A stretch of DNA of 9,151 nucleotides, taken from Desulfobacterales bacterium (GTDB taxonomy: Bacteria > Desulfobacterota > Desulfobacteria > Desulfobacterales > Desulfobacteraceae). Positions 7,330-9,151 of this stretch are shown piece by piece. The translations under genes and the position numbers were made by a program. The DNA is taken from the NCBI GenBank assembly GCA_022361315.1, contig JAKSBB010001187.1, forward strand, positions 1 through 9,151, read 5' to 3'. A model generated the notes under the pieces. It saw only the letters and a program-made list of their open reading frames with translations, did not search any database and was not told the origin of the DNA. Each line of letters begins with the position of its first letter. Positions within the stretch are counted from its first letter, which is position 1.

Positions 7330-7420
7330 GAACTCCCTTTACTTTCATTTTCACATCAAATTCTTATGAAATGATGCCCATGGCGGTGGGCTGTTGATTC
7401 CATCACTTGGCATGACACAT

Positions 7421-7471
7421 TTGACATAGAACGAAAGATCTGGCATATCTTCGAACTTTGATTTAAAATCA
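7421..7471 (+). promoter_or_regulatory. Possible promoter and 13-bp palindrome before the sigma-54 activator gene
   Basis: A consensus -35 TTGACA (7421-7426) is followed by TATCTT (7446-7451, 4 of 6) after a 19-nt spacer, longer than ideal. Just downstream, TGATTT-A-AAATCA (7459-7471) is a perfect 6-bp-arm inverted repeat, placed between the candidate start point and the RBS. It loosely recalls an FNR/CRP-family box (TTGAT then ATCA), but the half-site spacing is one base too wide. It could be an autoregulatory operator. Confidence 0.33.
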
Positions 7472-7497
7472 GGTTTATTTCGCATGTAAGGAGCCCC

Positions 7498-9151
7498 ATG
7501 CCGCAGCCACAGTCCCCAAAAGGTGAAGAGAACAAATCCCTTAAAACCATTGTGAACGTCGTCCCGGATATGATCATCCGCATTGGAAGGGACCGGGTAT
7601 TCCGCCGTTTTGAGGGCAATGTCACCGACCTGTACCGGCCCATGGACAGGTACATCGGCAAAACCATTGACGATGTCATGCCCCGATCCGCCGCCGAAAG
7701 CTTTACCGACGCAGTGAACAAGGCCTTTGCAACGGGAAAGACCAAGTACCTGGAGTACAGCCAGGCACGGAAAGGCAAGCAGGCCTTCTACGAGGTGCGT
7801 ATGGCAAAGTGCGGCCCGGACGAGCTGATCGCGGTGGTGCGCAACGTTACCCGGGAGCGGGAGACCGATCAGGCGTTGCGCCGGTGCAGATCCCGGCTGG
7901 AGCGGGAGATGGAGGCTCAGTCCACCACCCTTTCCATGGCCGAGAGCAAGTACCAGGATATCTTTCACCATTCCGGCGCCCCTTCCATTATTATTGAGCA
8001 GGACCACACCATCTCCATGGCCAATGAGAAGTTCGAGGAGTTTATCGGCTATCCCAGGGAAGCCATTGAACACAAGATGAAATGGACTGATTTTGTGCAC
8101 CCCCTGGACCGGGACATGGTAAGGCGTTACCACTTTGCCCGGCGGTCCGGGGACGGGTATGCGCCGGTGGAATACGAATGCCGGATCACGGACCGCCATG
8201 ACGCCTTAAAGGTTATCATCATCAAAGTGGGGCTGCTGGCCGACCCGGGATGCACCGTGGCCTCCATCATCGACATCACGTCCCTGAAGCAGAAGGCGAA
8301 GGAACTGCGGGACCGGGAGACCCTTTACAGCGCTATTCTGGAGGGGTATGAAGGGTTTATCTATTTTATCGACGAAACCTATACCGTCCGGTTCATGAAC
8401 GAAAAATTGGTCCAGGAGATCGGTGGGGATGTCACCGGCAGAGTCTGCTATGAGGCCATCCATCACCGCACATCCAAGTGCCACTGGTGCGTGGCTGATC
8501 AGGTATTCACGGGCAGCCGCATCCGGTTCGAGATGAAGAATCCCAGAGACAAGAAGTGGTATCACAGCGTGAATGTACCGGTGAAGCTGTCGGATAACTC
8601 CATTTTCTGCCAGTCCATGATCACGGACATTGATGAGCAGAAGCGCATGGAGGAGACATTGCGCTCCAGCGAGGCCCATTTGCTGGAAGAGAACAACCGG
8701 TTGCGCTCCAGTGTGGAGGAGCGGCACAGGTTCGGGGATATTGTGGGGCAGAGTCCGCTTATGCAGGAGGTGTATGAGCTGCTGCTGCTGGCCGCGTCTT
8801 CAGACAACAACGTCATCCTCTACGGCGAGTCGGGTACAGGCAAAGAACTGGCGGCAAAGACCATCCACGACATGAGTAGCCGGCGCACCGGTAATTTTGT
8901 TCCCATTAACTGCGGGGCCATCCCGGCAAATCTCATGGAGAGCGAATTCTTCGGTCATAAGAAAGGAGCGTTCACAGGTGCCAATAAGGACAAGGCCGGA
9001 CTTTTGGACAAGGCAGACAGAGGATGCCTTTTTCTGGACGAGATCGGCGAAATCGAGGCCGGGTTTCAGGTGAAGTTGCTCCGGGCAATAGAAGGCGGGG
9101 GGTTCACCCCGGTGGGCTGCAGTGAATTACACCAGCCGGATCTCAGGATCA
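7498..9151 (+). CDS. Sigma-54-dependent transcriptional activator with three PAS domains (cut by window edge)
   Basis: The frame is open from 7498 to the right edge, giving 551 residues of an NtrC-family bacterial enhancer-binding protein. There is no receiver domain. PAS 1 spans about 14-121, a coiled-coil linker follows to about 150, PAS 2 covers about 152-259 and PAS 3 about 272-380. PAS 3 holds C317, C328 and C331 (Cys-x10-Cys-x2-Cys). A second helical linker (382-410) leads into the AAA+ domain. Visible AAA+ motifs are Walker A GESGTGKE (443-450), the sigma-54-contacting loop GAFTGA (490-495) and Walker B CLFLDE with D514 and E515. The sensor regions and the C-terminal DNA-binding helix lie beyond the edge. 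The protein should hydrolyse ATP to remodel sigma-54 RNA polymerase when its PAS domains sense a signal. The ATG at 7498 has AAGGAG at 7488-7493, 4 nt away. Being divergent from cydDC, it might respond to redox or respiratory state, but its targets are unknown. Confidence 0.93.
   Translation, partial: MPQPQSPKGEENKSLKTIVNVVPDMIIRIGRDRVFRRFEGNVTDLYRPMDRYIGKTIDDVMPRSAAESFTDAVNKAFATGKTKYLEYSQARKGKQAFYEVRMAKCGPDELIAVVRNVTRERETDQALRRCRSRLEREMEAQSTTLSMAESKYQDIFHHSGAPSIIIEQDHTISMANEKFEEFIGYPREAIEHKMKWTDFVHPLDRDMVRRYHFARRSGDGYAPVEYECRITDRHDALKVIIIKVGLLADPGCTVASIIDITSLKQKAKELRDRETLYSAILEGYEGFIYFIDETYTVRFMNEKLVQEIGGDVTGRVCYEAIHHRTSKCHWCVADQVFTGSRIRFEMKNPRDKKWYHSVNVPVKLSDNSIFCQSMITDIDEQKRMEETLRSSEAHLLEENNRLRSSVEERHRFGDIVGQSPLMQEVYELLLLAASSDNNVILYGESGTGKELAAKTIHDMSSRRTGNFVPINCGAIPANLMESEFFGHKKGAFTGANKDKAGLLDKADRGCLFLDEIGEIEAGFQVKLLRAIEGGGFTPVGCSELHQPDLRI

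Noticed and set aside
7376..7391. GCCCA/TGGGC hairpin as a terminator or riboswitch stem
   Set aside because: The 5-bp stem with a 6-nt loop has no T tract and lies between divergent genes where no terminator is expected.
7408..7426. Sigma-54 promoter starting TGGCAT
   Set aside because: The -12 GC is absent at the required distance from the -24 GG.
7458..7472. FNR-type binding box before the activator gene
   Set aside because: TTGAT and ATCAG half-sites are present but separated by 5 nt instead of 4, and the second half is imperfect; kept only as a generic palindrome.
7351..8199. 282-residue open frame on the minus strand
   Set aside because: It lies antisense to the PAS domains of the sigma-54 activator, whose motifs are unmistakable. 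The antisense product is rich in His, Gly and Pro with no recognisable domain.

Overview
The window looks like chromosomal DNA of a Gram-negative bacterium of moderate GC content. My best guess is a Desulfobacterota member of the Desulfobacter/Desulfobacula kind. This rests on indirect signs: a multi-PAS sigma-54 activator with a Cys-x10-Cys-x2-Cys PAS signature of a style common in that group, a cydDC operon, and a YihG-type acyltransferase. There is no rRNA or marker gene to prove it. I see no tRNA, rRNA, IS element, CRISPR array or phage gene.

Layout, left to right. Positions 1-338 (minus) hold the N-terminal 112 residues of a HAD-superfamily hydrolase that runs off the left edge. After a 180-bp AT-rich gap comes a 647-residue cytosolic-PLA2/patatin-like phospholipase (519-2462, minus). 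A 340-bp divergent intergenic region (2463-2802) carries an 11-bp direct repeat, several small inverted repeats and promoter-like hexamers. A YihG-family membrane acyltransferase follows on the plus strand (2803-3702). Its stop codon overlaps by 4 bp the stop of the convergent cydC. CydC (3699-5465) and cydD (5462-7246) form a translationally coupled minus-strand operon, with a 4-nt ATGA start/stop overlap, encoding the heterodimeric CydDC ABC transporter needed for cytochrome bd maturation. A second divergent intergenic region (7247-7497) separates cydD from a plus-strand PAS-PAS-PAS-AAA+ sigma-54-dependent activator. That gene starts at 7498 and is cut by the right edge after Walker B.

How the genes may work together: the phospholipase and acyltransferase diverge from one control region and have opposite chemistry, acyl removal and acyl addition. 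A phospholipid-remodelling pair is therefore a reasonable hypothesis. CydDC is an inner-membrane heme/thiol transporter linked to bd oxidase assembly. The divergent regulator has a cysteine-bearing PAS domain that could sense redox, oxygen or a ligand, but no sigma-54 promoter was found in front of cydD, so direct control is unproven. Nothing here is clearly a new defence or mobile system. The best leads are the phospholipase/acyltransferase pair with its repeat-bearing intergenic region, and the cysteine-bearing PAS regulator beside cydDC.
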